Origin: G020354785 sp964521285
Lineage (GTDB): Bacteria; Bacteroidota; Bacteroidia; Bacteroidales; UBA10428
Length of the DNA: 41,897 nt
Direction of reading: 5' to 3'
Assembly: GCA_964521285.1 (NCBI GenBank)
Contig: CAZFQS010000027.1
Coordinates: forward strand, 1-41,897
Each line of letters opens with the position of its first letter. Position 1 is the stretch's first letter. The translations under genes were made by a program, and so were the position numbers. This document shows positions 7,725 to 16,278 of this stretch, one piece after another. The notes under the pieces are model-generated. The model was not told the DNA's origin. It saw only the letters and a list, made by a program, of their open reading frames with translations, and ran no database searches.

Positions 7725-8150
7725 TTGAAGAAGAAAACACATAAATTATTAATTAAAGCCGAGCATGATTCAGCCCTTATTGGAATATCTTCCCATGAAA
7801 ATGATTACAGGCTTAGCTGGGCCATTAACAAACACCTGGGGACTAACCTTATTAAAGCAGAGAATCTGATAGTATATAATGAAAAATTTGATATTGACCA
7901 GGAATTCAGTTTATTCGTTTTTGAAGATGAAGATAGTCTGCTCAAATATTATTTGATATCCAATAAATGTGATAATGGCTATTTTATTCCGGAATTGAGT
8001 AATATAGATTATTTTCTTCAGATATATGGTGAAATGAATAATGATTATACCAGCATATTATTGGATAAGCTAAAGCATATTTATATAATTACCGCGGCAT
8101 TTGTTATCGATTCATCTACTTTGAAATCAAGAAAAAGACTAATACACTAA
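7725..8150 (+). CDS. IPExxxVDY family protein
   Basis: A small cytosolic protein of unknown function, restricted as far as I know to Bacteroidota. The naming motif appears as IPELSNIDY followed by FLQIYG, and the family hallmark SHENDYRLSWAINK lies near the N-terminus. I start it at the TTG at 7725, giving KKKTHKLLIKAEHD right after the initiator as in relatives. An in-frame TTG at 7665 would add 20 residues with no family counterpart. Either way no ATG start exists. In relatives I recall it beside rnc and often pyruvate kinase; here about 500 bp separate it from rnc and no pyk follows. No catalytic motif is visible. Confidence 0.85.
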   Translation: MKKKTHKLLIKAEHDSALIGISSHENDYRLSWAINKHLGTNLIKAENLIVYNEKFDIDQEFSLFVFEDEDSLLKYYLISNKCDNGYFIPELSNIDYFLQIYGEMNNDYTSILLDKLKHIYIITAAFVIDSSTLKSRKRLIH

Positions 8151-8156
8151 TAAAAA

Positions 8157-8177
8157 AGGGCGGCAAAATGCCGCCCT
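8157..8177. terminator. GC-rich hairpin after the IPExxxVDY gene
   Basis: AGGGCGGCA-AAA-TGCCGCCCT forms a 9-bp, mostly GC stem starting 7 bp after the stop codon. The T-tract expected of an intrinsic terminator is on the minus strand (six T after the stem when read leftward), while the rightward side continues TAAAATT. It may still end the rightward transcript as a strong stem, but by sequence it is a better leftward terminator. Confidence 0.55.
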
Positions 8178-8355
8178 AAAATTAAACTAAACCTGAATTA
8201 TTATCTGTATAAACCTAAAATAATTTTCCTGTGTAATTACCTCGATTTCAATATTTGCCTTTTTTACATGGCTAAAATTAGGAACTTATTTGGTTAACAA
8301 AATCCAACATATGTTAAAGATTGTTAAAATGTTACATGTTAAATGTTTCTGATAT

Positions 8356-8363
8356 TATCTTTG
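8356..8363 (+). promoter_or_regulatory. Candidate -7 box (TATCTTTG) for the kinase/regulator operon
   Basis: An exact TAnnTTTG match ends only 7 bp before the kinase ATG. There is no TTTG at the expected -33 distance. If used, transcription would begin at or within a few bases of the start codon, giving a leaderless or nearly leaderless message. By base composition a chance match in a 100-bp window is not rare. Confidence 0.35.
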
Positions 8364-8370
8364 CAATGTT

Positions 8371-9927
8371 ATGACTAAAAAGTGGATATGGGTTCTGGCA
8401 TTTTTCATGGGCTTTGCTATGATATGCCTGATATTTGTTCAAACCTACTGGATTAAAAATGCAGTAATAGTCAAAGAAAGACAATTTGACCAGTTAATTA
8501 ATAAAATTCTCTCCGAAGTTGTAAATAAGGTCCAGAAGCAGGAAACGGTTCATTATATTATTGATGAGATGAATCCTTTCTATTTTGATACGACATTTAG
8601 TCTTTTTGATGATGAATTTGAGATTGCGCATGACTTTTACATTTATCAGGAATCATCAGGACAGGATATTAGTGCAAATATTTCGGTTTATAGCAGTGAT
8701 ACTTTCATTTTGGTGGATGACCAAAACATTAAGACCTCGAAAAAATCCATTGATAAGTCAAATACCGGAACTCCAAAATATGAGTTACCACCCGATTTTA
8801 AAAGTCGGATCGTTAACAGGAGGACTTTTATTAATAATATACTGTCAAAAATGTTCAGTTTTAATCCCAATATTGAAGAACGGTTGGATCCCGGGAAGTT
8901 TGAAGCTATAATCAGGGAAGCACTGGCAGATAAAGGTATTGATCTGGACTTTGAATATGCAGTTACTAAATGGAATTCAATGCTGGCATTTAAATCGGAT
9001 AATTATATACCTGATACAGGTGCAGAATACTATAAGGTTCAGCTTTTCCCCGATGATTTTTTTTCAAAATCAGATTATTTAACAATTTATTTTCCTTCAA
9101 AAAAGAATTTTATTTTCAAATCGTTGGGATATATGGCCTTTTCTTCAATACTGCTTACGCTGATTATTGTTGTAAGTTTTACAGTTACTATATTTATAAT
9201 TATTCGTCAGAAGAGGCTTTCTGAGATTAGGAGTGATTTTGTGAACAATATGACTCATGAATTAAAGACTCCGATATCTACAATTTCTCTTGCTTCTCAA
9301 ATGCTTGGTGATAAAAGTATCCCTCCGGAATCAAAGAACATAGATAATCTTTCTTCGGTAATTATTGATGAAAGCAGAAGGCTGGGTTACCAGGTTGAGA
9401 AAGTACTGCAAACAGCTATTTTTGATAAAGGGAAATTAAAACTTAAATTAAAGGGAACGGATATTAATGAAATAATACATAATGTTATAAATAATTTCTC
9501 AATTCAAATTAAGCAAAAGAATGGTTTAATTATACCTTCCCTGCATGCAGAAAATTCAGTTTTAAATATTGATGTTGTTCATATTACTAATGTATTAACC
9601 AATTTGGTTGATAATGCGATAAAATACTGTACCCGAGATCCGGAAATTTATATGGAAACGCAGAATTACAGGGACTACTTAATGATAGCCGTACGAGACA
9701 ATGGTATTGGCATTAACAAGCATGATCAAAAAAGAATATTTGACAAATTCTACAGGGTATCAACCGGAAATATACATTCTGTAAAGGGCTTTGGACTGGG
9801 ACTAAGTTATGTAAAGAAGATTGTTGAAGAACACAAAGGATTTATAAAACTTGAAAGTGAACCGTATGAAGGGACAACTTTTAAAATTTATTTACCATTA
9901 AATAATAATTTAGCAAAGCAGAAATAA
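8371..9927 (+). CDS. rprX: Sensor histidine kinase, RprX-like
   Basis: An inner-membrane sensor of a two-component system. TM1 is at about residues 5-23 and TM2 at about 253-277, enclosing a roughly 230-residue periplasmic sensor domain with no recognised fold. The HisKA phosphoacceptor is His296 in FVNNMTHELKTP. The HATPase has the N box NVLTNLVDNAIKYC, G1 DNGIGI and G2 GFGLGLSYVKKI. The length of 518 closely matches RprX of Bacteroides fragilis as I recall it, and its partner regulator follows 77 bp downstream in the same direction. The signal is not evident. The family assignment is strong; the rprX name rests on architecture and partner rather than on a search. Confidence 0.93.
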   Translation: MTKKWIWVLAFFMGFAMICLIFVQTYWIKNAVIVKERQFDQLINKILSEVVNKVQKQETVHYIIDEMNPFYFDTTFSLFDDEFEIAHDFYIYQESSGQDISANISVYSSDTFILVDDQNIKTSKKSIDKSNTGTPKYELPPDFKSRIVNRRTFINNILSKMFSFNPNIEERLDPGKFEAIIREALADKGIDLDFEYAVTKWNSMLAFKSDNYIPDTGAEYYKVQLFPDDFFSKSDYLTIYFPSKKNFIFKSLGYMAFSSILLTLIIVVSFTVTIFIIIRQKRLSEIRSDFVNNMTHELKTPISTISLASQMLGDKSIPPESKNIDNLSSVIIDESRRLGYQVEKVLQTAIFDKGKLKLKLKGTDINEIIHNVINNFSIQIKQKNGLIIPSLHAENSVLNIDVVHITNVLTNLVDNAIKYCTRDPEIYMETQNYRDYLMIAVRDNGIGINKHDQKRIFDKFYRVSTGNIHSVKGFGLGLSYVKKIVEEHKGFIKLESEPYEGTTFKIYLPLNNNLAKQK

Positions 9928-10004
9928 AAATATAATTATTTTAGAAGCCGGAAGAATGAAATTTTAAAGCAATGTAATTATGTAAATTTTAATTCAACAG
10001 GTTT

Positions 10005-10691
10005 ATGTATAAAATAAAAATATTATTAACTGAGGATGATGAGAACCTTGGATCGCTACTTAAAGAGTATTTATTAGCAAAATCATATGACACTGACTGG
10101 TTTTTAAATGGGGAAAAAGCTTATAAAAGTTTTATAAAAAATCATTATGATCTTTGCATTCTCGATATTATGATGCCGGTTAAGGATGGTATTACTCTTG
10201 CTAAAGAGATAAGAATGACTAATTCTGAGATTCCTATTATATTCCTTACTGCCAAATCGTTAAAGGAAGATGTTATTGAAGGATTTAAGGTCGGGGCAGA
10301 TGATTATATTACCAAGCCATTCAGTATGGAAGAATTATTGTTTAGAATTGAGGCGATATTGAAAAGGACCAAAAAGGATGGCAAAAGTATTTCTCAGGCA
10401 GAATTTAAGATCGGAAAGTATATTTTTAATTCACACAAACAAATTTTATACTTTGAGAATAAAGAGCAGAATTTAACCACCAAGGAATCGGAACTGCTAA
10501 AGTTATTATGCACAAATAAAAATATTATTCTTGAAAGGAATTTTGCGTTGAAAACCATCTGGATAGATGATAATTATTTCAATGCAAGAAGCATGGATGT
10601 TTATATAGCAAAGCTCAGAAAATATCTGAAGGATGATCCGAAAGTTCAGATAATTAATGTACACGGCAAAGGATTTAAACTTATTGATTAA
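10005..10691 (+). CDS. rprY: OmpR-family response regulator, RprY-like
   Basis: A transcription factor phosphorylated by the upstream kinase. The receiver domain has the acidic cluster Glu10-Asp11-Asp12, phosphoacceptor Asp54 in CILDIMMPVKDG, Thr82 in FLTAK and Lys104 in ITKPF, so it is fully equipped for phosphorylation. The C-terminal winged helix (about 130-227) ends in RSMDVYIAKLRKYLKDD and the wing NVHGKGFKLI. RprY-type regulators in Bacteroidetes bind promoters of stress and metabolic genes; the targets here are unknown. The lipoprotein gene on the other strand ends 9 bp beyond its stop. Confidence 0.94.
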   Translation: MYKIKILLTEDDENLGSLLKEYLLAKSYDTDWFLNGEKAYKSFIKNHYDLCILDIMMPVKDGITLAKEIRMTNSEIPIIFLTAKSLKEDVIEGFKVGADDYITKPFSMEELLFRIEAILKRTKKDGKSISQAEFKIGKYIFNSHKQILYFENKEQNLTTKESELLKLLCTNKNIILERNFALKTIWIDDNYFNARSMDVYIAKLRKYLKDDPKVQIINVHGKGFKLID

Positions 10692-10700
10692 CTTTTTTAC

Positions 10701-11708
10701 TCATTCTCCGTTCCAGCCGGCAATCCTTGCCAGAATCCACCACATTGCATAGGCCTTTCTGTTAGCGGTTATGTGTTGAGTGTTATGTGCACCGTATGCT
10801 GATGATCCATCAGGGTCGGTTTTATTCTCAAAATAATGGATACCAAGGGTATTACTGTTCTGCCAGTCTTCATAAAAATTATCACTTCCATTGCCTATAC
10901 TATTGGCATATGCTGATGAATTACCATTATCTCCTGCATCTTCCCAGTAATTATCATCCATATCATGAGTATCTATACTATAATAATCAAGACAGAATTG
11001 CTTATTACTGCTGCAATGCTCAGTTATTAATTCCGCCTGGTTTTTTGGCAGACCTTCCCCGACATTATTTCCGGTATTTGCATGACCTGTCATAAATATA
11101 AAAGCAACTGGATTTATTCTTTGCCCGGGATTATTGCCAATTTTTGTTCCGCCATTACCATATTCTGAGATTAATGAATCCATACCCGGCAAATAGTTGC
11201 CGGCAACATCATGTCCTGCAATGCTGCACCATGACCACATAACAACATTTATTTCAGCATTATCCGGGTCATCAAGATAATTTCTTGTTGCCCGGATAAA
11301 GGCTGTCTCATTTATGCTTAAATCAGCAGCATCATCACCGGGTGCAGCATAATCCGCTATGACGTTATCACGGAAATCCAGTTTATTTGGATGAGGAGAG
11401 TTATTAGTTATGCCATACAGATCTTTATCGCCGCTCTTGTAATCCTGTAAACCAAACATGCCTCTTGCCACATGTGTGCCGTGTGAAGTGTGCTGATAAG
11501 CTATATGAAGGTTGTTACGGGCTGCATTTATGTATTCCTGTGGTATTGATCTCAGAGAGCCTTCTTTAGCCTTTGAATAATTTGATATATACAAGCTGGA
11601 ATCAGAGGAATTTTCATAATTAATCACACCATTTTCTTTTTTTTCACAATTTATTAATAATACGGATATGACCAGGCCGAATAGAAAAGTTTTGCACATA
11701 TTTCTCAT
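10701..11708 (-). CDS. Lipoprotein of unknown function with an HTSHGTHVARGM motif
   Basis: A lipoprotein signal is seen: a hydrophobic stretch ending LINC with Cys21, then Glu/Lys-rich residues. The mature part (about 300 residues) is rich in Asn, Asp and Gly. It carries AYQHTSHGTHVARGMFGL near residue 75, MWSWCSIAGHD around 155, FIFMTGHANTGNN around 205, and a tail HNTQHITANRKAYAMWWILARIAGW. Several conserved-looking His, Asp and Trp positions suggest an enzyme or a binding protein, but I do not recognise a family. The HGTHVA string copies the subtilase histidine motif, yet no subtilase Asp or GTSMA serine motif exists, so it is not called a protease. Probably exported and membrane-anchored. 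It is convergent with the regulator gene. Confidence 0.75.
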   Translation of the reverse strand: MRNMCKTFLFGLVISVLLINCEKKENGVINYENSSDSSLYISNYSKAKEGSLRSIPQEYINAARNNLHIAYQHTSHGTHVARGMFGLQDYKSGDKDLYGITNNSPHPNKLDFRDNVIADYAAPGDDAADLSINETAFIRATRNYLDDPDNAEINVVMWSWCSIAGHDVAGNYLPGMDSLISEYGNGGTKIGNNPGQRINPVAFIFMTGHANTGNNVGEGLPKNQAELITEHCSSNKQFCLDYYSIDTHDMDDNYWEDAGDNGNSSAYANSIGNGSDNFYEDWQNSNTLGIHYFENKTDPDGSSAYGAHNTQHITANRKAYAMWWILARIAGWNGE

Positions 11709-11863
11709 GACAGTGATATTATTTTAATTTAACGTTTAAATATATAAATAATAATTAAGTCTGCTTAGTCTTAAACGGATATACTATTATTTGGTTTCGC
11801 ATGAATATGTGGATAAATATTTTATAAGATGTATATTAGTAGATACTTTTATTTATCTGCATC

Positions 11864-13300
11864 ATGCATTATCAGTCTCTTATACCATTCATTGGTTATT
11901 TTATAATAATTATTGGAATTGGAATATATGCAACCAGGTTTTCTTCCAGGGGAATAAAAGAATACTTTATTGCGGGGAGACAAATGAACAGGTTTGTTGT
12001 GGCACTTTCTGCAGTGGTTTCAGGTCGAAGTGCCTGGCTTTTGCTTGGAGTATCCGGATTAGCATATTTAAAAGGCCTTACAGCGATTTGGGCAGTTATA
12101 GGGTATATTACAGTTGAATTCTTCCTGTTTCTGTATTATGCTCCTAGAATAAGAAAATTTAGTGAGACCCATGATTGTATTACCATACCTGATTTTTTTG
12201 CAATACGTTTCAACGATTCAAATAATACTTTGCGGATTTTGATTGTGACTATATTTATCATATTTATGGTAACATATATTGCTGCCCAGTTTGTTGGCGG
12301 GGGTAAGACATTTATGGCTAATTTTGGCATTTCAAAGGATACCGGACTGTTAATTACAGCAGGAATTATTCTGGTTTATACTTTGCTGGGCGGCTTTCTT
12401 GCAGTGAGTCTTACTGATGTGTTTCAGGGAATATTTATGATTATAGCATTAGTGGCTTTACCTTTAATAGGAATAGTACATAAAGGAGGATTGAACACAA
12501 TTATTTATGAGCTGAACAACATTGACAGGAATTTATTAAGCCTTTTCTCTCAGCCTGCCGTATTAATTTATGGATTAATTGGCATAGGGCTTGGTTCTCC
12601 GGGTAATCCGCATATCCTTGTAAGATATATGTCAATAAAGGATCCTTCACAATTTAAATGGACTGCAGTTGTTGGTACTATTTGGAATATAATAATGGCA
12701 GCAGGTGCAATTTTAGTGGGTCTTTTAGGCCGTGTTTATTTCCATAATTTATCACTTTTACCAGGGGGTGATGAAGAAAATATATTTGTTCACCTGTCGA
12801 ATCATTTATTAAATCCGTTTTTAGTAGGACTAATTCTGGCTTCCATATTCGCAGCAATTATGTCTACAGCAGATTCTCAGCTCTTAGTAGCAGCTTCAAG
12901 TATAGTGAGAGATTTGTATGAGAAAGTACTCTATAAAAACAGTAAGCTGGCAGATAAAAAGTTAATATTACTAAGCAGGATAGTGGTTTTTATACTTGTT
13001 ATATTAGCTGTCTTTCTAAGTGTTATAATAGAAGATCAGATTTTGTGGTTTGTTCTTTTTGCATGGGCAGGATTAGGAGCGGCAATCGGACCAACGTCAA
13101 TTCTTTCTTTATTCTGGAAGAAGACAACCAAAACAGGAGTTATTGCAGGATTAATTACCGGTACGATTTCTGTATTTATCTGGAAAAATATACCTGCACT
13201 GAATAATCTCATTTATGAACTTATACCTTCATTTTTTTTGGCTTTAATCGCCACAATAATATTCAGCTCAATAAGATTTGGCAAACATGAAAAAGGATAA
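11864..13300 (+). CDS. Sodium:solute symporter (SSS family, PutP-like)
   Basis: An inner-membrane transporter with about 13 predicted helices and 478 residues, the normal SSS length. Early family signatures are seen: EYFIAGRQMNRFVVALSAVVSGRSAWLLLG in TM2-3, VTYIAAQFVGGGKTF, the Na+-site region TLLGGFLAVSLTDVFQG in TM5-6, and GLGSPGNPHILVRYMSIKDP. The central SIFAAIMSTADSQLLVAASSIVRDLYEK is the diagnostic SSS motif that carries the Na2-site Ser/Thr residues. The proline permease PutP is the closest type by motif, but the substrate cannot be fixed from sequence alone. It starts at ATG 11864; a long out-of-frame ORF over its 5' end is a shadow. It is convergent with miaA. Confidence 0.92.
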   Translation: MHYQSLIPFIGYFIIIIGIGIYATRFSSRGIKEYFIAGRQMNRFVVALSAVVSGRSAWLLLGVSGLAYLKGLTAIWAVIGYITVEFFLFLYYAPRIRKFSETHDCITIPDFFAIRFNDSNNTLRILIVTIFIIFMVTYIAAQFVGGGKTFMANFGISKDTGLLITAGIILVYTLLGGFLAVSLTDVFQGIFMIIALVALPLIGIVHKGGLNTIIYELNNIDRNLLSLFSQPAVLIYGLIGIGLGSPGNPHILVRYMSIKDPSQFKWTAVVGTIWNIIMAAGAILVGLLGRVYFHNLSLLPGGDEENIFVHLSNHLLNPFLVGLILASIFAAIMSTADSQLLVAASSIVRDLYEKVLYKNSKLADKKLILLSRIVVFILVILAVFLSVIIEDQILWFVLFAWAGLGAAIGPTSILSLFWKKTTKTGVIAGLITGTISVFIWKNIPALNNLIYELIPSFFLALIATIIFSSIRFGKHEKG

Positions 13301-13335
13301 AAGTAATGCTGGTAATATGACAATGTAGTTTTTCA

Positions 13336-14259
13336 TCAATCACTTATTAGTTTTATAGCCCGCAGGATCTTTACTTCCAAAGGCATATATCCGTCAAACC
13401 AGTTTATTCTGGCCCCTTCTCTCTCCATTTTCCTGAACCAGGTCATTTGCCTTTTGGCAAACTGCTGAATAGCAATATTAAGTTTCTCAACCATTGTATT
13501 ATAATCCAGTTCACCGCTTATATGTTGAGTTATATATTTATACTCGAGTCCGTAGTATATCAGATCTTCCGGACCGAGACCTCCCTTTAACAGATTCTGA
13601 ACCTCTTCAACCATACCTCTTTTTAATCGTTCTTGTAATCTCCCGGTTATTCTTTTTTTTGTGGTTGTTCTGTCGTATTTAATTCCAAAAAAAATGTTGT
13701 TTATTTCAGGATAATCGTAATTTGATTCAGGGTGACAGGCATAGTATTCTTCAATTTCAATGGCTCTGATAGCTCTTTTCTTAGTATCTGTATCAGTTAT
13801 ATTATGTAACTTTTTGTAAGAAGACAGAATTTTTGACAGTTCCTTAAGTGATTTTGATCCCAGTTCCTTTCTCAGCTTACTATTCTGTGGTACAGCCATT
13901 AATTTATAACTTTTTGTTACTGCATCAATATACATACCTGAACCCCCACATAACAGAGGTATGTTATTCCTTGCTTTAATATCATTATAGACTTTCAGAA
14001 AATACTTCTGGAACTCATATACATTAAAATTATAGCCCGGCTCCAGGATGTCGACAAGATGATAAGGAATCATTTTGCCGTTAACGATATAGTCCTCATA
14101 ATCTTTACCTGTTCCAAGGTTCATTTTTCTGTATACCTGGCGGGAATCTGCACTTATTATTTCACCACTTATACGGGATGCCAGATGGGCTGCAAATCTT
14201 GTTTTACCGCAAGCTGTCGGACCTAAAATTGTTATTAAATCGTATTTTATTTTGCTCAT
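13336..14259 (-). CDS. miaA: tRNA dimethylallyltransferase
   Basis: Adds an isopentenyl group from DMAPP to A37 of tRNAs reading U-starting codons, improving decoding. The P-loop GPTACGKT covers residues 13-20. The next motif, ISADSRQVYRKMNLGTGK, carries the catalytic Asp and the family DSRQxY block, followed by HLVDILEP and LLCGGSGMYIDAV. The C-terminal FAKRQMTWFRKM is the tRNA-binding signature. The length of 307 is typical. Many Bacteroidota have two MiaA paralogues; this may be one of a pair. Its 5' end overlaps the -33 element of the divergent smpB promoter. Confidence 0.96.
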   Translation of the reverse strand: MSKIKYDLITILGPTACGKTRFAAHLASRISGEIISADSRQVYRKMNLGTGKDYEDYIVNGKMIPYHLVDILEPGYNFNVYEFQKYFLKVYNDIKARNNIPLLCGGSGMYIDAVTKSYKLMAVPQNSKLRKELGSKSLKELSKILSSYKKLHNITDTDTKKRAIRAIEIEEYYACHPESNYDYPEINNIFFGIKYDRTTTKKRITGRLQERLKRGMVEEVQNLLKGGLGPEDLIYYGLEYKYITQHISGELDYNTMVEKLNIAIQQFAKRQMTWFRKMEREGARINWFDGYMPLEVKILRAIKLISD

Positions 14260-14282
14260 TAACCAAAAATGATATTATTTTG
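14251..14282 (+). promoter_or_regulatory. Promoter of smpB, partly inside the 5' end of miaA
   Basis: TTTG (14251-14254) and TTATTTTG (14275-14282) are separated by 20 bp, one base more than ideal and with one mismatch in the -7 box. Initiation would fall near 14290, just before the smpB ATG at 14305. This argues against the longer TTG-started reading of smpB at 14269, which would begin upstream of the transcript. The -33 element lies within the first codons of the leftward miaA. Confidence 0.5.
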
Positions 14283-14304
14283 TTCCCTTAGCAAATGTAT
14301 ATTA

Positions 14305-14760
14305 ATGTCAAATAAAATTAATATTAAAAATAAAAAAGCCTGGCACGACTTTCATTTTATTGAGAAGTTTACAGCAGGTATGGAGCTTACAGGAACAGAA
14401 ATCAAGTCTATCAGGCTTGGGAAAGCCAGTCTCGCAGATTCATACTGTTTTTTCGATAACGGGGAACTCTGGGTTAAGGGATTACATATTGCAGAATATA
14501 GCTGGGGTTCATACTATAATCATGATCCGAAACGAAATAAAAAGTTATTATTAACAAAGAGAGAATTAAAAAAACTTGAAAGAGGCGTCAAAGAAAAAGG
14601 GTGTACAATAATTGCTTTACGGTTGTTTATTGCAGAAAGCGGTTATGCCAAACTTGAAATTGCGCTTTCCCGTGGTAAAAGGGAATATGATAAGCGGGAG
14701 GATATGAAGAAAAGGGACACAGAGCGTCAGTTAGACAGACTTCGTAAAAAGTCAGTTTGA
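14305..14760 (+). CDS. smpB: SsrA-binding protein
   Basis: Binds tmRNA and delivers it to stalled ribosomes for trans-translation. The oligonucleotide-binding fold is seen from KKAWHDFHFIEKFTAGMELTG, with the conserved GTEIKSIR and the SLADSYCF segment. The mid part has HIAEYSWGSYYNHDPKRNKKLLL, and the basic C-terminal tail is GKREYDKREDMKKRDTERQ. Starting at ATG 14305 gives 151 residues, the usual length, and the family-like N-terminus MSNKINIKNKKAWHDF. A TTG at 14269 would add an unrelated hydrophobic 12 residues. Divergent from miaA; the tmRNA gene itself was not found in the window. Confidence 0.96.
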   Translation: MSNKINIKNKKAWHDFHFIEKFTAGMELTGTEIKSIRLGKASLADSYCFFDNGELWVKGLHIAEYSWGSYYNHDPKRNKKLLLTKRELKKLERGVKEKGCTIIALRLFIAESGYAKLEIALSRGKREYDKREDMKKRDTERQLDRLRKKSV

Positions 14761-14771
14761 ATTAAGCAGCA

Positions 14772-16181
14772 TTACTGAGAAAAGAAAAAGTCGACCAGTT
14801 CATAGATATCATCTTCTGATAAATTTGTATCAAAGTCAAAGTAACTATCTATTGAATGTAGCATTTCATCAAATGAAATATAACTATCATTATCTGCATC
14901 TGTTGACTTGAACTTGTCAGGGATTCTGATAGCCTTAGATCTGCGTTTATTCAGGTAACTGTCAGGCGTCCGGATATAAAAATCAATTTCATTGCGCCCG
15001 ACAGCCATTGACTTATCCAGTAAGGCAATTAAGTCATCTTCAGTGATTTCTACTCCCTGGTCATTCACAAAAGCACCGTATCTGGTTGATGGCTCTTCGT
15101 CCATATAATCGGGCACACCGTCGTTGTCTGAATCAACTGCGCAGCCTGATGAATCAGTCTCTGCCCCGGGAGGTGTATCCGGACAATCATCCCATCCATC
15201 GTACCAGCCATCATTATCAAGGTCAGTATAAAAAATCGAATAATCGTAATCAATATCTGCTATGAGTCTTTCAACCTGTAATGTTTTCGGACTGGAGAAC
15301 AGATCTAAATGAAAGCTCACATAAGTGAAGTTAAACCAGTCAGTTATTTTATTTCCAACAATAACTGATTCACTGATAGTAGGATCGTTTTTGCTGCTTA
15401 CGTGATCAATTACATCAGAAAATGTATAGTGGAATGAATTACCCAGCCGGAGCATTAACCTGTCTGACAGATGAAAGTCAAGGCCAAAATCAAAAACCGC
15501 AGCAAATGCATACTGCGGATAGTCTCCAAGACCCCAGTCATATCTCCTCAGAGGGGTTTCATATTTATAATCTCTTTGCATAAGCACACTTAAATTTTCA
15601 TTGGCAGCACTTTCAGAGAGGTTCCTGATCGTTCCGTCAGACCAGTAATAGAGCTTATCATTTATTTCTGTTAGATTGCCATTTTCAAGTTCTATATGAT
15701 ATCCTATACTATCGGCCCTGGAGTCAAATAATACTGTTTCAAATCCTAAAGAAATAAAAGGATGAATACTTCTTTCCTTCTTTTTGTATAAATGGTCAAA
15801 GTCGTAGTTAATATTCAGACCAAAAGCATATATATCTGACTGAAAATTAAAATTGCGGCCAGGAATATCAAAATTTCTTTCATTCGCTGAGATCTTACCG
15901 CCCATGAAATAGAAATTTGCCTTATAGAAATGACCATTATCGATATAGGTTGCTACATTTACTTTATAGCCTAATTCACCCAGTGTAGGAGTGAAGGTGT
16001 TATTCTTTATGTCTCCGAAGTAATTAAGTACGCCTGCTCCAAATCCTACTACCGGTTTATATACGGGATTAATATTTTCTACTGTCTGCTTCATTATTTT
16101 ATCAAACTCATCCTCTTGTCCGTATAACTGACAAATGACACTGCTTAATAAAATAATTAGAATATATCTTAGGCGGAGCAT
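14772..16181 (-). CDS. Outer-membrane beta-barrel protein with thrombospondin-3 and EF-hand calcium motifs
   Basis: A signal peptide (about residues 1-21) precedes a region of alternating amphipathic strands at about 44-310 that reads as an outer-membrane beta-barrel. Next is a thrombospondin type-3 calcium repeat array at 320-361 (DLDNDGWYDGWDDCPDTPPG, then DSDNDGVPDYMDEEP). The tail holds a canonical EF-hand loop at 428-439 (DADNDSYISFDE: acidic at 1, 3, 5, Ile at 8, Glu at 12) and a second, poorer acidic stretch. In OmpA-type relatives a TSP3 linker usually leads to a peptidoglycan-binding OmpA domain; no such domain is recognisable here. Calcium binding is inferred from motifs. The gene lies 97 bp downstream of the SPOR-domain protein on the same strand, so the two may be cotranscribed. 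Confidence 0.8.
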   Translation of the reverse strand: MLRLRYILIILLSSVICQLYGQEDEFDKIMKQTVENINPVYKPVVGFGAGVLNYFGDIKNNTFTPTLGELGYKVNVATYIDNGHFYKANFYFMGGKISANERNFDIPGRNFNFQSDIYAFGLNINYDFDHLYKKKERSIHPFISLGFETVLFDSRADSIGYHIELENGNLTEINDKLYYWSDGTIRNLSESAANENLSVLMQRDYKYETPLRRYDWGLGDYPQYAFAAVFDFGLDFHLSDRLMLRLGNSFHYTFSDVIDHVSSKNDPTISESVIVGNKITDWFNFTYVSFHLDLFSSPKTLQVERLIADIDYDYSIFYTDLDNDGWYDGWDDCPDTPPGAETDSSGCAVDSDNDGVPDYMDEEPSTRYGAFVNDQGVEITEDDLIALLDKSMAVGRNEIDFYIRTPDSYLNKRRSKAIRIPDKFKSTDADNDSYISFDEMLHSIDSYFDFDTNLSEDDIYELVDFFFSQ

Positions 16182-16278
16182 AGACTAGTAGTTTTGTTTT
16201 TTATCTGTATGTTTAAAGCTATTAACAATTTAATTTTTTATTATAAAAGCTAACAGCTAAAACCTAAAAGCTATTCTT

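Noticed and set aside
10787..11095. 102-residue plus-strand ORF rich in His, Tyr and Leu
   Set aside because: It is the complement of the lipoprotein gene, has low-complexity composition and no independent signals.
11464..11500. Subtilisin-like protease call for the 335-residue lipoprotein
   Set aside because: Only the HGTHVA string matches; the Asp and Ser blocks of subtilases are absent.
11791..12117. 108-residue ORF over the 5' end of the symporter gene
   Set aside because: It is an out-of-frame shadow; the symporter frame has full family motifs from the ATG at 11864.
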